64,000 bases of DNA from assembly GCF_034424805.1 (NCBI RefSeq), contig NZ_JAXOUF010000002.1, forward strand, positions 992,001-1,056,000, given 5' to 3'. Below, piece by piece: positions 53,341 to 62,058 of the stretch. Below the pieces are notes generated by a model. It was not told where the DNA came from. It searched no databases and saw only the letters and a program-made list of their open reading frames with translations. The stretch's first letter is position 1; the number at the start of each line of letters is the position of its first letter. Position numbers and translations under genes: made by a program. This stretch comes from Labrys sedimenti (GTDB lineage Bacteria; Pseudomonadota; Alphaproteobacteria; Rhizobiales; Labraceae).

Positions 53341-54825
53341 TTAATCCGCGACGGAGGGAACCACCTGGATGGTCATGGCCTTGCGCCGGCCCAAGCCCGC
53401 GGCAAGATAGGTGCCGACGCTGTGACAGGCAGCGATGGCCAGCAGGGTCCAGGCGAAGGCGTGACCGATAGCGGCAGCATCGGTTCTCACACCCAGGATG
53501 GTATAGAACAGCCCGCCCAATACCGCCACGCTGATCGCGGCGCTGACCTGCAGCGTGGAGTTGACGATGCCGCCGACCAGGCCGGCATGATGCGGCCCGA
53601 CCCGTTCGACGATTGCCCGCATCATGGTGGGCATGGAAGTGCCCATGCCGAGGCCGATGAGGCCGAGGGCAGGCGCCATCAGCGGCAGCGGTGGCATGGC
53701 CCCGGCCGGAAAGGCCAGCACGAGGAGCGCGGTGGCCGCGGCGCCGAGGGCCGAACTGGCGAAGCCGAAGGCGGGGGCGAAGCCGCCGGCAAGTCGGCTG
53801 ATCGTTGGGCTGGACGTCGAGCCGATGAGGAAACCCGCCGAGAAGGGCAGGATGGCGAGCCCCGCCTGCCAGGCGGTGTAGCCGAGCGAGCCCTGGAGAT
53901 AGAGCGAATAGGTCAGGAAGAAGGTCGCCATGGCGTAGAGCGACAGGATGGCGCTGATACCGCGAACCAGGCCCGGCAGGCGGAAGATGCTCAGGTCGAT
54001 GAGGGGATCGCCGCCGGCCCGGGCGAGGCGCTGCTCGTAGCGGCGGAAGAGTTCCACGAAGATCGGCGTTACCAGCAGCATCAGGATCGACCACCAGGGC
54101 CAACCGCGTTCACGGCCCTCGACAAGGGGCACCACCAGGCTGCTGAGCGCCAGGCTCGAAAGCACCACGCCGCCGAGATCGAGACGAGGCCGCTTTTCGC
54201 TGCGGGTTTCGCGCAGCAGCGGAATCGCGGCAAGAAAGGCGACGAGTGCTATAGGCAGGTTGATCAGGAAGATTAGCCGCCAGCCGAAGCCGTCGAGATC
54301 GGCGCCGACGAGCGCACCGCCAAGCAATTGGCCGATGATGGAGGACAGGCCCAGCACGATGCCGTAGATGCTGAGGGCTCGTCCGCGTTCATGTGCCGGG
54401 AAGAGGGCGTGGACGGAGGCCAGGGCCTGGGGCGCCATGGCGGCGGCGGCGAGGCCCTGCAGCATCCGCGCGGCGATCAGCACGGTGGGGGACCAGGCCA
54501 GGCCGCACAGGGCGGAGGCGGCGGCGAAGCCGGCGAGGCCGGTCATGAAAATCGCCTTGCGGCCGAAGATGTCGCCAAGCCGCCCGCCGGTGATCAGGAA
54601 AACGGCATAGACGACCGCGTAGCCGGAAATCACCATCTGCACGTCGGCAGCCGTGCTGTGGAGGCCGGTGGTAATGGCCGGCATGGCGACGTTGACGATG
54701 AAGAAGTCGAGAGGAGCCAGGAAGGCGCCGGTCAGCAGGATAGTCAGGGCCGACCAGCGGCGCGGGTCGGGCGTCGAGTTGGCCTGCCGGGCAATATCTG
54801 AGGGGCAGAGTGCCGAGTCTGGCAT
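53341..54825 (-). CDS. MFS transporter, DHA2 (EmrB/QacA) family
   Basis: A 494-residue inner-membrane protein with about fourteen hydrophobic helices. LAPLDFFIVNVAMPAI is the DHA2 motif in helix 1, GGRLGDIFGRKAIF the loop 2-3 motif A, and LSIYGIVLGLSSIIGQLLGG motif C, marking proton-driven drug export. The substrate is unknown. It lies downstream of a TetR gene on the same strand and behind a likely operator at 54859-54873. Confidence 0.93.
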   Translation of the reverse strand: MPDSALCPSDIARQANSTPDPRRWSALTILLTGAFLAPLDFFIVNVAMPAITTGLHSTAADVQMVISGYAVVYAVFLITGGRLGDIFGRKAIFMTGLAGFAAASALCGLAWSPTVLIAARMLQGLAAAAMAPQALASVHALFPAHERGRALSIYGIVLGLSSIIGQLLGGALVGADLDGFGWRLIFLINLPIALVAFLAAIPLLRETRSEKRPRLDLGGVVLSSLALSSLVVPLVEGRERGWPWWSILMLLVTPIFVELFRRYEQRLARAGGDPLIDLSIFRLPGLVRGISAILSLYAMATFFLTYSLYLQGSLGYTAWQAGLAILPFSAGFLIGSTSSPTISRLAGGFAPAFGFASSALGAAATALLVLAFPAGAMPPLPLMAPALGLIGLGMGTSMPTMMRAIVERVGPHHAGLVGGIVNSTLQVSAAISVAVLGGLFYTILGVRTDAAAIGHAFAWTLLAIAACHSVGTYLAAGLGRRKAMTIQVVPSVAD

Positions 54826-54858
54826 TGCAGAACCTCGTTCTGAAAAGGATAAAGTACG

Positions 54859-54873
54859 TACGAGCGTATTATT
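54859..54873. promoter_or_regulatory. Candidate TetR operator upstream of the MFS gene
   Basis: The sequence tacgagcgtattatt, with palindromic core tacg-cgta, lies 34 bases before the MFS start and recurs with one change at 55503-55517 before the TetR gene. Sharing by both promoters suggests it is the binding site of that regulator. Confidence 0.6.
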
Positions 54874-54906
54874 TCGTGCTGAAGCTGAGCGTCCGAAGCT
54901 GGGGCC

Positions 54907-55488
54907 TCAACGTAGGATGGAACCAAACAGGAATTTCTTGAAACGTTCGACCGGCGCCGGGCCGCGCACCGTCTTGGCGGTAAGGAAGGCTCCCTGGAGC
55001 GAAGAGAGGATAAAGGCGGCGGCCTCGTCACAATCGAACGCCGGAGGCAGGTCGCCGGTCCGGATGGCGGCCTCCAGGCAATAGCGCATGGCGCGCCGGC
55101 TCTCGGCGAAGATGTCGAGCAGTTCGAGGCGGATTGCCTCGCTTTCGCTGCTGGATTCGGCCGCGAAATTGCCGAACATGCAGCCGCAACGCATGCCGTT
55201 CTGCTTGAACCGCTCCGTCCTGGCGTCGATATAGCCCCGAATGCGCTCGAGAGGAGGCTGGTTGTCGTCGAGCAGGGTCTTGTGGGCATCCTCCCGCTTC
55301 TCGCTGCGGTAGAGACCCAGCACCTCCAAGCCGAAAGCCTCCTTGGAAGTAAAGTGGTTGGTGAAGCAACCCTGCGGAACGCCGGCCGCGCGCACGACGT
55401 CGCGTACGCTGGTGGCGTTGTAGCCATGCTCGTGGATCAGGCCGAGCCCGGCGACGAGGAGCTTTTCACGGTTCGATGCGCGTGCCAT
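54907..55488 (-). CDS. TetR-family transcriptional regulator
   Basis: A 193-residue repressor. The DNA-binding part is SVRDVVRAAGVPQGCFTNHFTSKEAFGLEVL (about 27-57); the C-terminal domain resembles the YcdC/AcrR-like group with several cysteines (GMRCGCMFGN). It precedes the MFS and DUF427 genes on the same strand, 81 bases from the former. With operator-like repeats before both genes, it probably represses its own gene and the exporter; the ligand is unknown. Confidence 0.91.
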   Translation of the reverse strand: MARASNREKLLVAGLGLIHEHGYNATSVRDVVRAAGVPQGCFTNHFTSKEAFGLEVLGLYRSEKREDAHKTLLDDNQPPLERIRGYIDARTERFKQNGMRCGCMFGNFAAESSSESEAIRLELLDIFAESRRAMRYCLEAAIRTGDLPPAFDCDEAAAFILSSLQGAFLTAKTVRGPAPVERFKKFLFGSILR

Positions 55489-55502
55489 AGTTTCAATATG
55501 TA

Positions 55503-55517
55503 CGACCGTATTATTTT
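55503..55517. promoter_or_regulatory. Candidate TetR operator upstream of the regulator gene
   Basis: tacgaccgtattatt lies 14 bases before the TetR start and matches the site at 54859-54873 in 14 of 15 positions. Its location fits autoregulation. Confidence 0.6.
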
Positions 55518-55557
55518 GTCAAGGATCGATCGTGGGGCGATTGGCATGCCGGTCTGC

Positions 55558-55734
55558 AGACCTCATGCGGTTCACTTGAGGAGGAAACGCTCCCAATTGT
55601 CATAGCCGGGCTTGACCCGGCTATTCAGAAGCCGCAGGCGCAACGTTGAGATCCAGGCTGGATTGCCGGGTCAAGCCCGGCAACGACAAAGGTCGAGCAA
55701 ACACATGGACGCTTAAGTGAACCGCATGAGGTCT
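55558..55734. mobile_element. MITE-like element with 20-bp terminal inverted repeats
   Basis: Perfect 20-bp inverted repeats (agacctcatgcggttcactt and its complement) at 55558-55577 and 55715-55734 bound about 177 bases without a gene. Inside are paired gccgggcttgaccc palindromes; one 40-base arm (55658-55697) is identical, in reverse, to 1847-1886. Size and ends suggest a non-autonomous mobile element or a compound repeat. No target duplication is evident. Confidence 0.65.
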
Positions 55735-55810
55735 CAAGAGCAGCAGTTCTGAACCAAAAATGCCTGTCTTGGAGACCGGCACACCAACGATCGTCATCGC
55801 AAGCCGCCTT

Positions 55811-56911
55811 CTACTTCTCCTTCGCCTGATGGCTGGTGGAGGCCTTCAGGCGGCGTTCGAGCCACAGGCTGTAGCGCGAGGCCGGGAAGCAGATCAGGAA
55901 ATAGACCAGGGCGGCGAAGGCATAGGCCTCCGGATAGGAGTGCGGCCAGACCTGCTCATTGGTGGCGGCCGTGTTCCTGACGGCGGTCAGGAAGTCGATC
56001 ATGCCGATGAAGCCGATCAGGGGGGTGCTGAGCAGAACGCCGATGCCCAGATTGACCAGAGGCGGGATGATGGCGCGCAGGGCCTGCGGCAGGATCACCA
56101 GGCCCGTGGTCTGCCAGTAGCTCAGGCCCAGGGCCCGGGCCGCCTCGCTCTGCCCAGATGGCAGGGCCTGCATGCCGGCCCGGATCACCTCCGCCAGATA
56201 GCAGGCGATGAAAAGGGTCAGCGCGACCTCGACGCTGAAGAACAGGTTCACGTCGAAATAGGGCAGGGCCATCGGCACGATCAGGCTGGAGACATAGAGC
56301 ACCACCAGCATCGGCATGCCGCGCACGATCTCGATGAAGCTGGTGCTGACCAGGCGCACGCCGCCCATGCTCGAACGACGCCCCAGGGCGAGGGGAATGG
56401 CGATCAGGAAGGACGAGGCATAGGCGATCGTCCAGATCAGCATGGTCAGCGGCAGGCCGCCCCAATCATTGGTCGAGACGATGATGCCGGAGAAATAGCC
56501 GCGCAGCAGCAGGCAGGTGACCAGGGGCACCGCGATCCAGGCCAGGATGAGGCCGCGCCCCCAGAAGCGCGGGATCGTGCTGAGGCCGGCCAGGCCGAAC
56601 ATCAGGACCAGGCCGAGAATCGGGCGCCAGAGGAGGTCGGACGGATAGGTCCAGAACAGCATCAGCTTGAGATTGACCCCCACGAAGGCCCAGCAGGCGC
56701 CGCCATTGGCCTGGCAATCCTGCGAAGTGCCCGACCAGGTCGCCCGGATGAAAGCCCAGTCGAACAGATGCGAACCGGCCCAGGCGATCAGGGCCAGGAC
56801 GACGAGCGTGATCGCCGTGTTGAGAGGGGAGGAAAACAGGCCGGCCTTGAGTGTTTGCCAACGCCGGCTCGATCGGATCCGCGCTGCATCGGGAAGGGAC
56901 ATCGAGCTCAT
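55811..56911 (-). CDS. aapM: General L-amino-acid ABC transporter, permease AapM
   Basis: A 366-residue permease with several hydrophobic helices. VSTSFIEIVRGMPMLVVLYVSSL and the EAA-loop AGMQALPSGQSEAARALGL are family markers, and the long N-terminal part with WAFVGVNLKLMLFWTYPSDLLWRP matches AapM/BztC. Its ATG (56911) overlaps the aapQ stop by four bases. A much longer open frame in the same register overlapping aapQ is a shadow. The expected next gene, the ATPase aapP, is missing: the coding run stops here and a repeat element follows. Confidence 0.92.
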   Translation of the reverse strand: MSSMSLPDAARIRSSRRWQTLKAGLFSSPLNTAITLVVLALIAWAGSHLFDWAFIRATWSGTSQDCQANGGACWAFVGVNLKLMLFWTYPSDLLWRPILGLVLMFGLAGLSTIPRFWGRGLILAWIAVPLVTCLLLRGYFSGIIVSTNDWGGLPLTMLIWTIAYASSFLIAIPLALGRRSSMGGVRLVSTSFIEIVRGMPMLVVLYVSSLIVPMALPYFDVNLFFSVEVALTLFIACYLAEVIRAGMQALPSGQSEAARALGLSYWQTTGLVILPQALRAIIPPLVNLGIGVLLSTPLIGFIGMIDFLTAVRNTAATNEQVWPHSYPEAYAFAALVYFLICFPASRYSLWLERRLKASTSHQAKEK

Positions 56912-58101
56912 TTGGCGATGATCCCGCGCTTGGCCAGGCTGCGATTGTAGCGATTGATCAGGTATGAGGTCGGCATGCTCACGGCCAGGAAGACGGCGAC
57001 GAGCACGATGATGGTCTCGACGGCGTTGCCCGTATTGTTGGCGCTGGTCTTGATGATGGCGGTCACCTCGGTAAAGCCGATCAGGATGCCGAGCGTGGTG
57101 TCCTTGGTGAGGTCGAGATAGCTCGAGGTCATCAGCGGGGTGATCACGCGCATCGCCTGCGGCATCACGATCAGGCGCATGATGCGCCCGCGCGGCAGGC
57201 CGATCGCCCGGCCGGCTTCCCACTGGCCGACATTGACGGATTCGATGCCGCTGCGCACGCTTTCGGAAATGCTGGCGGAATAATAGATCGTCAGCCCGAC
57301 GAGCATGGCGGCGAATTCCGGCGTCAGGGTGATGCCGCCGCGAATGTTGAAGCCCTGCAGCACTGGCAGGTCCGGCGTGAAGGTGACGTCGGCGATGAAG
57401 ATCCAGGCGATGGCGACGGCCGGAAAGAGGGCTGATACACCGAGGAGGCCGAGAGCCGACAGGGGATGCTGCAGCCGACGGAGGAAGGCCCTGACGCCGA
57501 AGGCGAGCAGCACCAGAACGACGGCCAGCAGCCACAGGCTCTCGCCATTGTCGATCTCGACCCAGGGCAGGAAGATGCCACGCACCGACAGGAAGGTCGA
57601 ACTGAAGGGCTGTAGGGCCTGCCTGGTGGGGGGCAGGGCCTGGGTCAGGGCGATCCAGAAGAAAAGCTGCAGGGGCAGGGGCGTGTTGCGGATCAGTTCG
57701 ACATAGGCCTGCACGAGGCGGGAGAGCAGCAGATTGCCGGACAGGCGGGCAATGCCGAGGCTCGTACCGAGAATGGTGGCGAACAGGCAGCCGAGCACCG
57801 CGAGCTTGAGCGTGTTGAGCAGGCCGACTGCGATGGCGCGCGCATAGCTGTCGCCGGCCTGATAGACGAGCAGGCTTTCGGTGATGTCGAAATTGGCCGG
57901 CTGCCACAGATAGTCGAGGCCGGGCGCCATGCCCAGGCGATGCATGCTGGCCAGGATGTTGTGGCAGATGAGGCCGAGAAACAGCGCCAGGGCGGCGATC
58001 AGGAAGAGCTGGCCGAAGGGATGGGCTCCCCACCATTGGCGGATCTTGCCGGTAAACCCGGGCGGGGCGGGGGAGGCTATGCTGATCGTATCGGCCATCA
58101 A
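56908..58101 (-). CDS. aapQ: General L-amino-acid ABC transporter, permease AapQ
   Basis: A 397-residue permease with an N-terminal extension and about eight helices. YVELIRNTPLPLQLFFWI and SVNVGQWEAGRAIGLPRG are the characteristic pore-loop and docking-loop segments, and the middle region between helices is long, as in AapQ/BztB. It forms a heterodimer with AapM. It starts 44 bases after aapJ. Together the three genes are the membrane and periplasmic parts of a broad-specificity amino-acid importer. Confidence 0.93.
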   Translation of the reverse strand: MMADTISIASPAPPGFTGKIRQWWGAHPFGQLFLIAALALFLGLICHNILASMHRLGMAPGLDYLWQPANFDITESLLVYQAGDSYARAIAVGLLNTLKLAVLGCLFATILGTSLGIARLSGNLLLSRLVQAYVELIRNTPLPLQLFFWIALTQALPPTRQALQPFSSTFLSVRGIFLPWVEIDNGESLWLLAVVLVLLAFGVRAFLRRLQHPLSALGLLGVSALFPAVAIAWIFIADVTFTPDLPVLQGFNIRGGITLTPEFAAMLVGLTIYYSASISESVRSGIESVNVGQWEAGRAIGLPRGRIMRLIVMPQAMRVITPLMTSSYLDLTKDTTLGILIGFTEVTAIIKTSANNTGNAVETIIVLVAVFLAVSMPTSYLINRYNRSLAKRGIIAK

Positions 58102-58145
58102 GCGATCCGAAGTTTGGGGCGGGTTCGAAGACCCGCCCCCTCATT

Positions 58146-59189
58146 TCAACGGAAGGGCGGCGAATAGATCAGGCCGCCCTTGGTCCACAGATTGTTGAGG
58201 CCGCGATCGAAGCCGATCTTCGTGCTCTTGCCGAGATTGCGCTCGAAGATCTCGCCGTAATTGCCGACCTTCTTGATGATGTTGTAGGCGAATTTCGGAT
58301 CGAGCCCGATGGCCTGGCCGAGAGAGGGGTCGACGCCGAGGAAACGCTTGATCGCCGGATCCTCGCTGGTGAGAAAGCTGTCGACGTTCTGGCTGGTGAT
58401 GCCGAATTCCTCGGCTTGGATGGTGGCGTAGACCGTCCAGTTCACGATCTCCAGCCAGCGGTCGTCGCCGCCGAGCACCGCCGGCGCCAAGGGCTCCTTG
58501 GACAGGCGCTCTGGCAGCAAGACATATTCGTCCGGATTGGGCAGGGCGGCGCGGCGCAGGCCGAGATCGGTGCCGTCCTGCGTCAGCGCATCGACGCGGC
58601 CGGAGGTGAGGGCCTGGGTGAAGGTGGCGGTGTCCTCGATCACCACGGATTTGTAGGTCTTGCCGGTCTTCTTGAAGAAATCGGCGATGTTCTGTTCACC
58701 GGTGGTGCCGCTCTGCACGCCGATGGTGGCGCCGTCGAGCTCGGCAGCCTTGGTCACGCCCAGCGACTTCTTCACCAGGATGCCCTGGCCGTCATAGAAC
58801 ACCACCGGGCCGAAATGAAAATTGAGCTTGAAGGCGCGCGTGATGGTCTGGGTCACGGCCGAGAGCAGGATGTCGAACTGGCCGGCCTGCAGGGCGGGGA
58901 GCCGCTGCTGGGGCGAGGAATTGGTGAACTCCACCTTGTCGGGGTCGTTGAACACGGTGATGGCGAGGGCGCGGCCGAAATCGACGAAGAAGCCCTGCCA
59001 GCGGCCATTGGCGTCCGGCGCGAAGAACCCGGCCTGGCTGCCGACGCCGACCTTGATGACGCCGCGCTCCTTGATCTTGTCGAGCGTGGGGCCGGCCTGA
59101 GCCGGTGCCGCCGCGATGAAGCCGGCCGCGAGCGCCGCGATGGCAATGCCTGCGCTGCGCGTGAAGCCGCGTTTGACTGAGTTCAGCAT
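58146..59189 (-). CDS. aapJ: General L-amino-acid ABC transporter, binding protein AapJ
   Basis: A 347-residue secreted protein. A signal peptide of about 34 residues (AQA before the cut) is followed by PTLDKIKERGVIKVGVGSQAGFFAPDANGRWQGFFVDFGRALA, the family-3 AapJ/BztA pattern, with DDRWLEIVNWTVYA near the C-terminus. The ATG at 59189 follows AAGGGA; a start 24 bases upstream is less likely. It captures a wide range of L-amino acids. It is first of the aapJQM run and has a 291-base AT-rich gap upstream that must hold the promoter. Confidence 0.93.
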   Translation of the reverse strand: MLNSVKRGFTRSAGIAIAALAAGFIAAAPAQAGPTLDKIKERGVIKVGVGSQAGFFAPDANGRWQGFFVDFGRALAITVFNDPDKVEFTNSSPQQRLPALQAGQFDILLSAVTQTITRAFKLNFHFGPVVFYDGQGILVKKSLGVTKAAELDGATIGVQSGTTGEQNIADFFKKTGKTYKSVVIEDTATFTQALTSGRVDALTQDGTDLGLRRAALPNPDEYVLLPERLSKEPLAPAVLGGDDRWLEIVNWTVYATIQAEEFGITSQNVDSFLTSEDPAIKRFLGVDPSLGQAIGLDPKFAYNIIKKVGNYGEIFERNLGKSTKIGFDRGLNNLWTKGGLIYSPPFR

Positions 59190-59480
59190 GAAAGTCCCTT
59201 TCATTCCCCGCATGGTCGATATCCACGACAGGGCGCCCCGTTTTTCTCTTATCTCACCGGCCCGGCGGCATGCGCCGACGCCTGTGGTTTCGGAAGGATG
59301 TCACTGCCTCCAGGCATGATCGGGCGATTATACCGCGATAGCAAGGTCGGCGGCGGCGCCCCCGATCTCTGTCAGCTGTTTCATCCATTCAGCAGAGCGT
59401 GATCGTAAAATGAATTATTACACACTGTCCACTGGTTTATAAATCAATTCACAAGCCGAAATTGGGTGTTACGTCTCGCT

Positions 59481-60320
59481 TCAAAGGCCGACATCGAAGA
59501 AGATCTGGTCCATGGTCCGCCCCGGTTCGGCCCCCGGCGTATCGCCGATAATGCGGGCCGGCACACCCGCGACGGTCTTGTGCGGCGGCACCGGAGCCGT
59601 CACCACCGAGCCGGCACCGATGCGGGCGCCTTCGCCGATCTCGATATTGCCGATCAGCTTGGCGCCCGAGCCGATGAGGACGCCCTTGCGGATCCTGGGG
59701 TGGCGCTGGCCGGACTGTATGCCGCTGCCGCCCAGCGTCACCGATTGCAAGATCGAGACGTCGTCCTCGATCACCGCCGTCTCGCCGATGACGATGCCGG
59801 TGGCATGATCGAAGAAGATGCCCCGCCCGATCGAAACGGCGGGATGGATATCGACCTGCAGCACCTCGGAGACCCGGCTTTGCAGATAGAGCGCGAAGTT
59901 GCGCTGGCCATGATGCCAGAGCCAGTGGGCAAGGCGATGCAATTGCAGGGCATGGAAGCCTTTGAAGTAGAGCAGCGGCTCCAGATAGCGCTTACAGGCC
60001 GGGTCGCGCTCGAGCACGGCCTGGATGTCGGCGCGTATGGCCAGGCAGATGCCGGGGTCGGCCGCGATTGCCGTGCGGAAGGCATGGCGCAGCACCGAAG
60101 CCGGCATGTCCGGATGTTCGATACGCTGGACCAGGCGCTGGATCAGGGCATCCTCGAAGGAGGCATGATCGAGCACGCTGGCATAGAACTGGGTGGCGAG
60201 CTGCGGCTCGGCGGCGATGGCATCCTGTGCCTCGTCCACCAGCCTGTCCCAGATCAGGTCGGATACGGCGCCCGACCTTCCGGTCCGGCGCGGAAGCTTG
60301 CGGCTGTTCGAGGCGTTCAT
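59481..60320 (-). CDS. cysE: Serine O-acetyltransferase
   Basis: A 279-residue enzyme that makes O-acetylserine, the last carbon precursor of cysteine. A helical N-terminal domain (about 1-150) ends in HALQLHRLAHWLWHHGQRNFALYLQSR; the C-terminal left-handed beta-helix includes IHPAVSIGRGIFFDHATGIVIGETAVI with the catalytic Asp-His pair and VTLGGSG. The ATG at 60320 has a GGAGGGG site and lies 14 bases after the last importer gene, so cysE is probably in that operon. This placement is unusual. Confidence 0.96.
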   Translation of the reverse strand: MNASNSRKLPRRTGRSGAVSDLIWDRLVDEAQDAIAAEPQLATQFYASVLDHASFEDALIQRLVQRIEHPDMPASVLRHAFRTAIAADPGICLAIRADIQAVLERDPACKRYLEPLLYFKGFHALQLHRLAHWLWHHGQRNFALYLQSRVSEVLQVDIHPAVSIGRGIFFDHATGIVIGETAVIEDDVSILQSVTLGGSGIQSGQRHPRIRKGVLIGSGAKLIGNIEIGEGARIGAGSVVTAPVPPHKTVAGVPARIIGDTPGAEPGRTMDQIFFDVGL

Positions 60321-60334
60321 GGCGGCCCCTCCGA

Positions 60335-61099
60335 TCAGCGTATGCCGGCCGTGCCGGTGCGCTTGGCAAGAGTGCGCTCGAGGCTGCCGAGCGCATCGTA
60401 GATGAGCACGGCCAGGAGCGCGACGATGACGCCGCCCTGCAGGATATAGGCGGTGTTGGTGGTGGTGATGCCGGCCATGATCACCTCGCCGAGGCTCTTG
60501 GCGCCGACGGTGGAGCCGATGGTGGCCGTGCCGAGATTGACCACGAAGGAGAGTCTTATGCCGGTGAGGATCACCGGGAGGGCGAGCGGCAGCTCGACCT
60601 TGATCAGGCGTTGCCAGCCGGTCATGCCCATGCCGCGGGCTGCATCGAGCGCCGTAGGGGGAACACTCTTTAAGCCGGCCATGGTGTTCTCGAAGATCGG
60701 CAGCAGTCCGTAGAGGGTGAGGGCGAGCAGCGTCGGCTCCGCTCCGAAGCCAAGGGAAGGCACGGCGATGGCGAGCACGGCGATCGGCGGGAAGGTCTGC
60801 CCGATATTCACGATCGTTCGCGACAGCGGCAGGAATTCGGCGCCGGCTGGCCGTGTCACGAAGATGCCGGCGAGCAGAGCGAGCGCCCCGCCGATGAGGG
60901 TGGAGACGGCGACCAGGCCGAGATGGCTGAGGGAGAGGAACAACAGGCTGCCCTGGCGATAGACCGCCGGCGCCCCATTGTCGTTCAGCGGCGCCAGGAC
61001 CGGCACGAACAAATCCGTGTCGAACAGCAGGAGCAGCAGCAGGAGGAGGGCGAGCGCCCTGGCACCCAGTCCGATCAACTTCAGGCCGAGCCATGTCAT
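60335..61099 (-). CDS. Osmoprotectant ABC transporter, permease (YehW/OpuCB-like)
   Basis: A 254-residue permease with about six helices; the docking loop SVPPTALDAARGMGMTGWQRLIKVELPLALPVILTGIR and NLGTATIGSTVGAKSLGEVIMAG match the YehW/OpuCB group. Its ATG overlaps the ATPase stop (ATGA at 61096-61099). It pairs with the longer permease upstream to import glycine betaine, choline or a related solute. The exact substrate is not known from sequence. Confidence 0.92.
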   Translation of the reverse strand: MTWLGLKLIGLGARALALLLLLLLLFDTDLFVPVLAPLNDNGAPAVYRQGSLLFLSLSHLGLVAVSTLIGGALALLAGIFVTRPAGAEFLPLSRTIVNIGQTFPPIAVLAIAVPSLGFGAEPTLLALTLYGLLPIFENTMAGLKSVPPTALDAARGMGMTGWQRLIKVELPLALPVILTGIRLSFVVNLGTATIGSTVGAKSLGEVIMAGITTTNTAYILQGGVIVALLAVLIYDALGSLERTLAKRTGTAGIR

Positions 61100-62058
61100 G
61101 CCGGGGTACTCTCGACGCGATGCGCATCGGCCCCGGCCAGGTCGAGGATGGCAGGCAGGGTGATACGCCCACGGGGGGTGCCGTCCGCCGCCGTGACGGG
61201 CAGGGCTTGCGCGCGGGCCCACAGCAATTCTGAGAGGGCATCGCGCAATGTCGCATTTTCCTGCACGGGCTTGCCCTCGGCGGTGCCCGGCTGCACGGAA
61301 TCGGCGACTTTGAGCAAAGAGAGCAGGCGCAGCGAACGGTCGGGCCCGCCGATCAGGCGCTCGACGAAACCGGGCGCCGGATGGGTGAGGATCTCGGTCG
61401 GCGTGGCGTATTGCAGAAGCTTGCCGCCATCCATCACGGCGATGCGGTTGCCCAGCAGCATGGCCTCTTCCATGTCATGCGTAACCAGAACCACGGTAAT
61501 GCCGAGTCGGCGCTGCAAGGCGAGCAGGTCCTCCTGCGCCTTGGCGCGGATGATCGGATCGAGCGCCCCGAAGGGTTCGTCCATCAGCAGGACCGCGGGC
61601 TCCGCCGCCAGGGCACGGGCGACGCCGACACGCTGCTGCTGGCCGCCGGACAATTGGTGCGGCAGCTTCTCGGCGTAGAGGGCCGGGTCGAGATCGAACA
61701 GGCGGAGCAGTTCGTCGACTCGCCTGGCTGTACGAGCCTGGTCCCAGCCGAGCAGGCTCGGCACGGTGCCGATATTGCGGGCCACCGTCCAATGCGGGAA
61801 CAGGCCGTGGCCCTGAATGGCGTAGCCGATGCCGCGCCGCAGTTCCTCGCCCGACAGGGTGGAAGTGTCCCGGCCGTTGATCAGCACGGTGCCCGAGGTC
61901 GGCTCGATCAGCCGGTTGATGATGCGCAGCAAAGTGGACTTGCCGCTGCCTGAGGTGCCGACCAGCACGGTGATCGTACCGCGCTCGATGGTCAGCGAAA
62001 CATTGTCAACGGCCAGCTGGGAGCCGAAACGGCGGCTGACTTGCCTGACTTCGATCAT
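61096..62058 (-). CDS. Osmoprotectant ABC transporter, ATP-binding protein (YehX/OpuCA-like)
   Basis: A 320-residue ATPase. Walker A GTSGSGKST is at 34-42, the Q-loop in IQGHGLFPHWTVARNIG, signature LSGGQQQRVGVARA, Walker B VLLMDEPFGALDP, then VLVTHDMEEA. The last 60 residues resemble a single CBS-like module (LRDALSELLWARAQALPVTAADG). Its ATG overlaps the permease stop (62055-62058). It is the shared ATPase for both permeases. Confidence 0.93.
   Translation of the reverse strand: MIEVRQVSRRFGSQLAVDNVSLTIERGTITVLVGTSGSGKSTLLRIINRLIEPTSGTVLINGRDTSTLSGEELRRGIGYAIQGHGLFPHWTVARNIGTVPSLLGWDQARTARRVDELLRLFDLDPALYAEKLPHQLSGGQQQRVGVARALAAEPAVLLMDEPFGALDPIIRAKAQEDLLALQRRLGITVVLVTHDMEEAMLLGNRIAVMDGGKLLQYATPTEILTHPAPGFVERLIGGPDRSLRLLSLLKVADSVQPGTAEGKPVQENATLRDALSELLWARAQALPVTAADGTPRGRITLPAILDLAGADAHRVESTPA

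Larger units (their letters stand above)
55489..55810. other. Gene-free gap between the TetR gene and aapM
   Basis: The 322 bases hold the TetR-side operator, then the repeat element 55558-55734 and about 75 bases with no recognised feature before the aapM stop. No aapP gene or remnant of one is apparent. Confidence 0.65.

Noticed and set aside
55811..58144. One 777-codon frame covering aapM and aapQ
   Set aside because: Only the 3' part (aapM) is protein-like. The 5' part is an out-of-frame shadow of aapQ.
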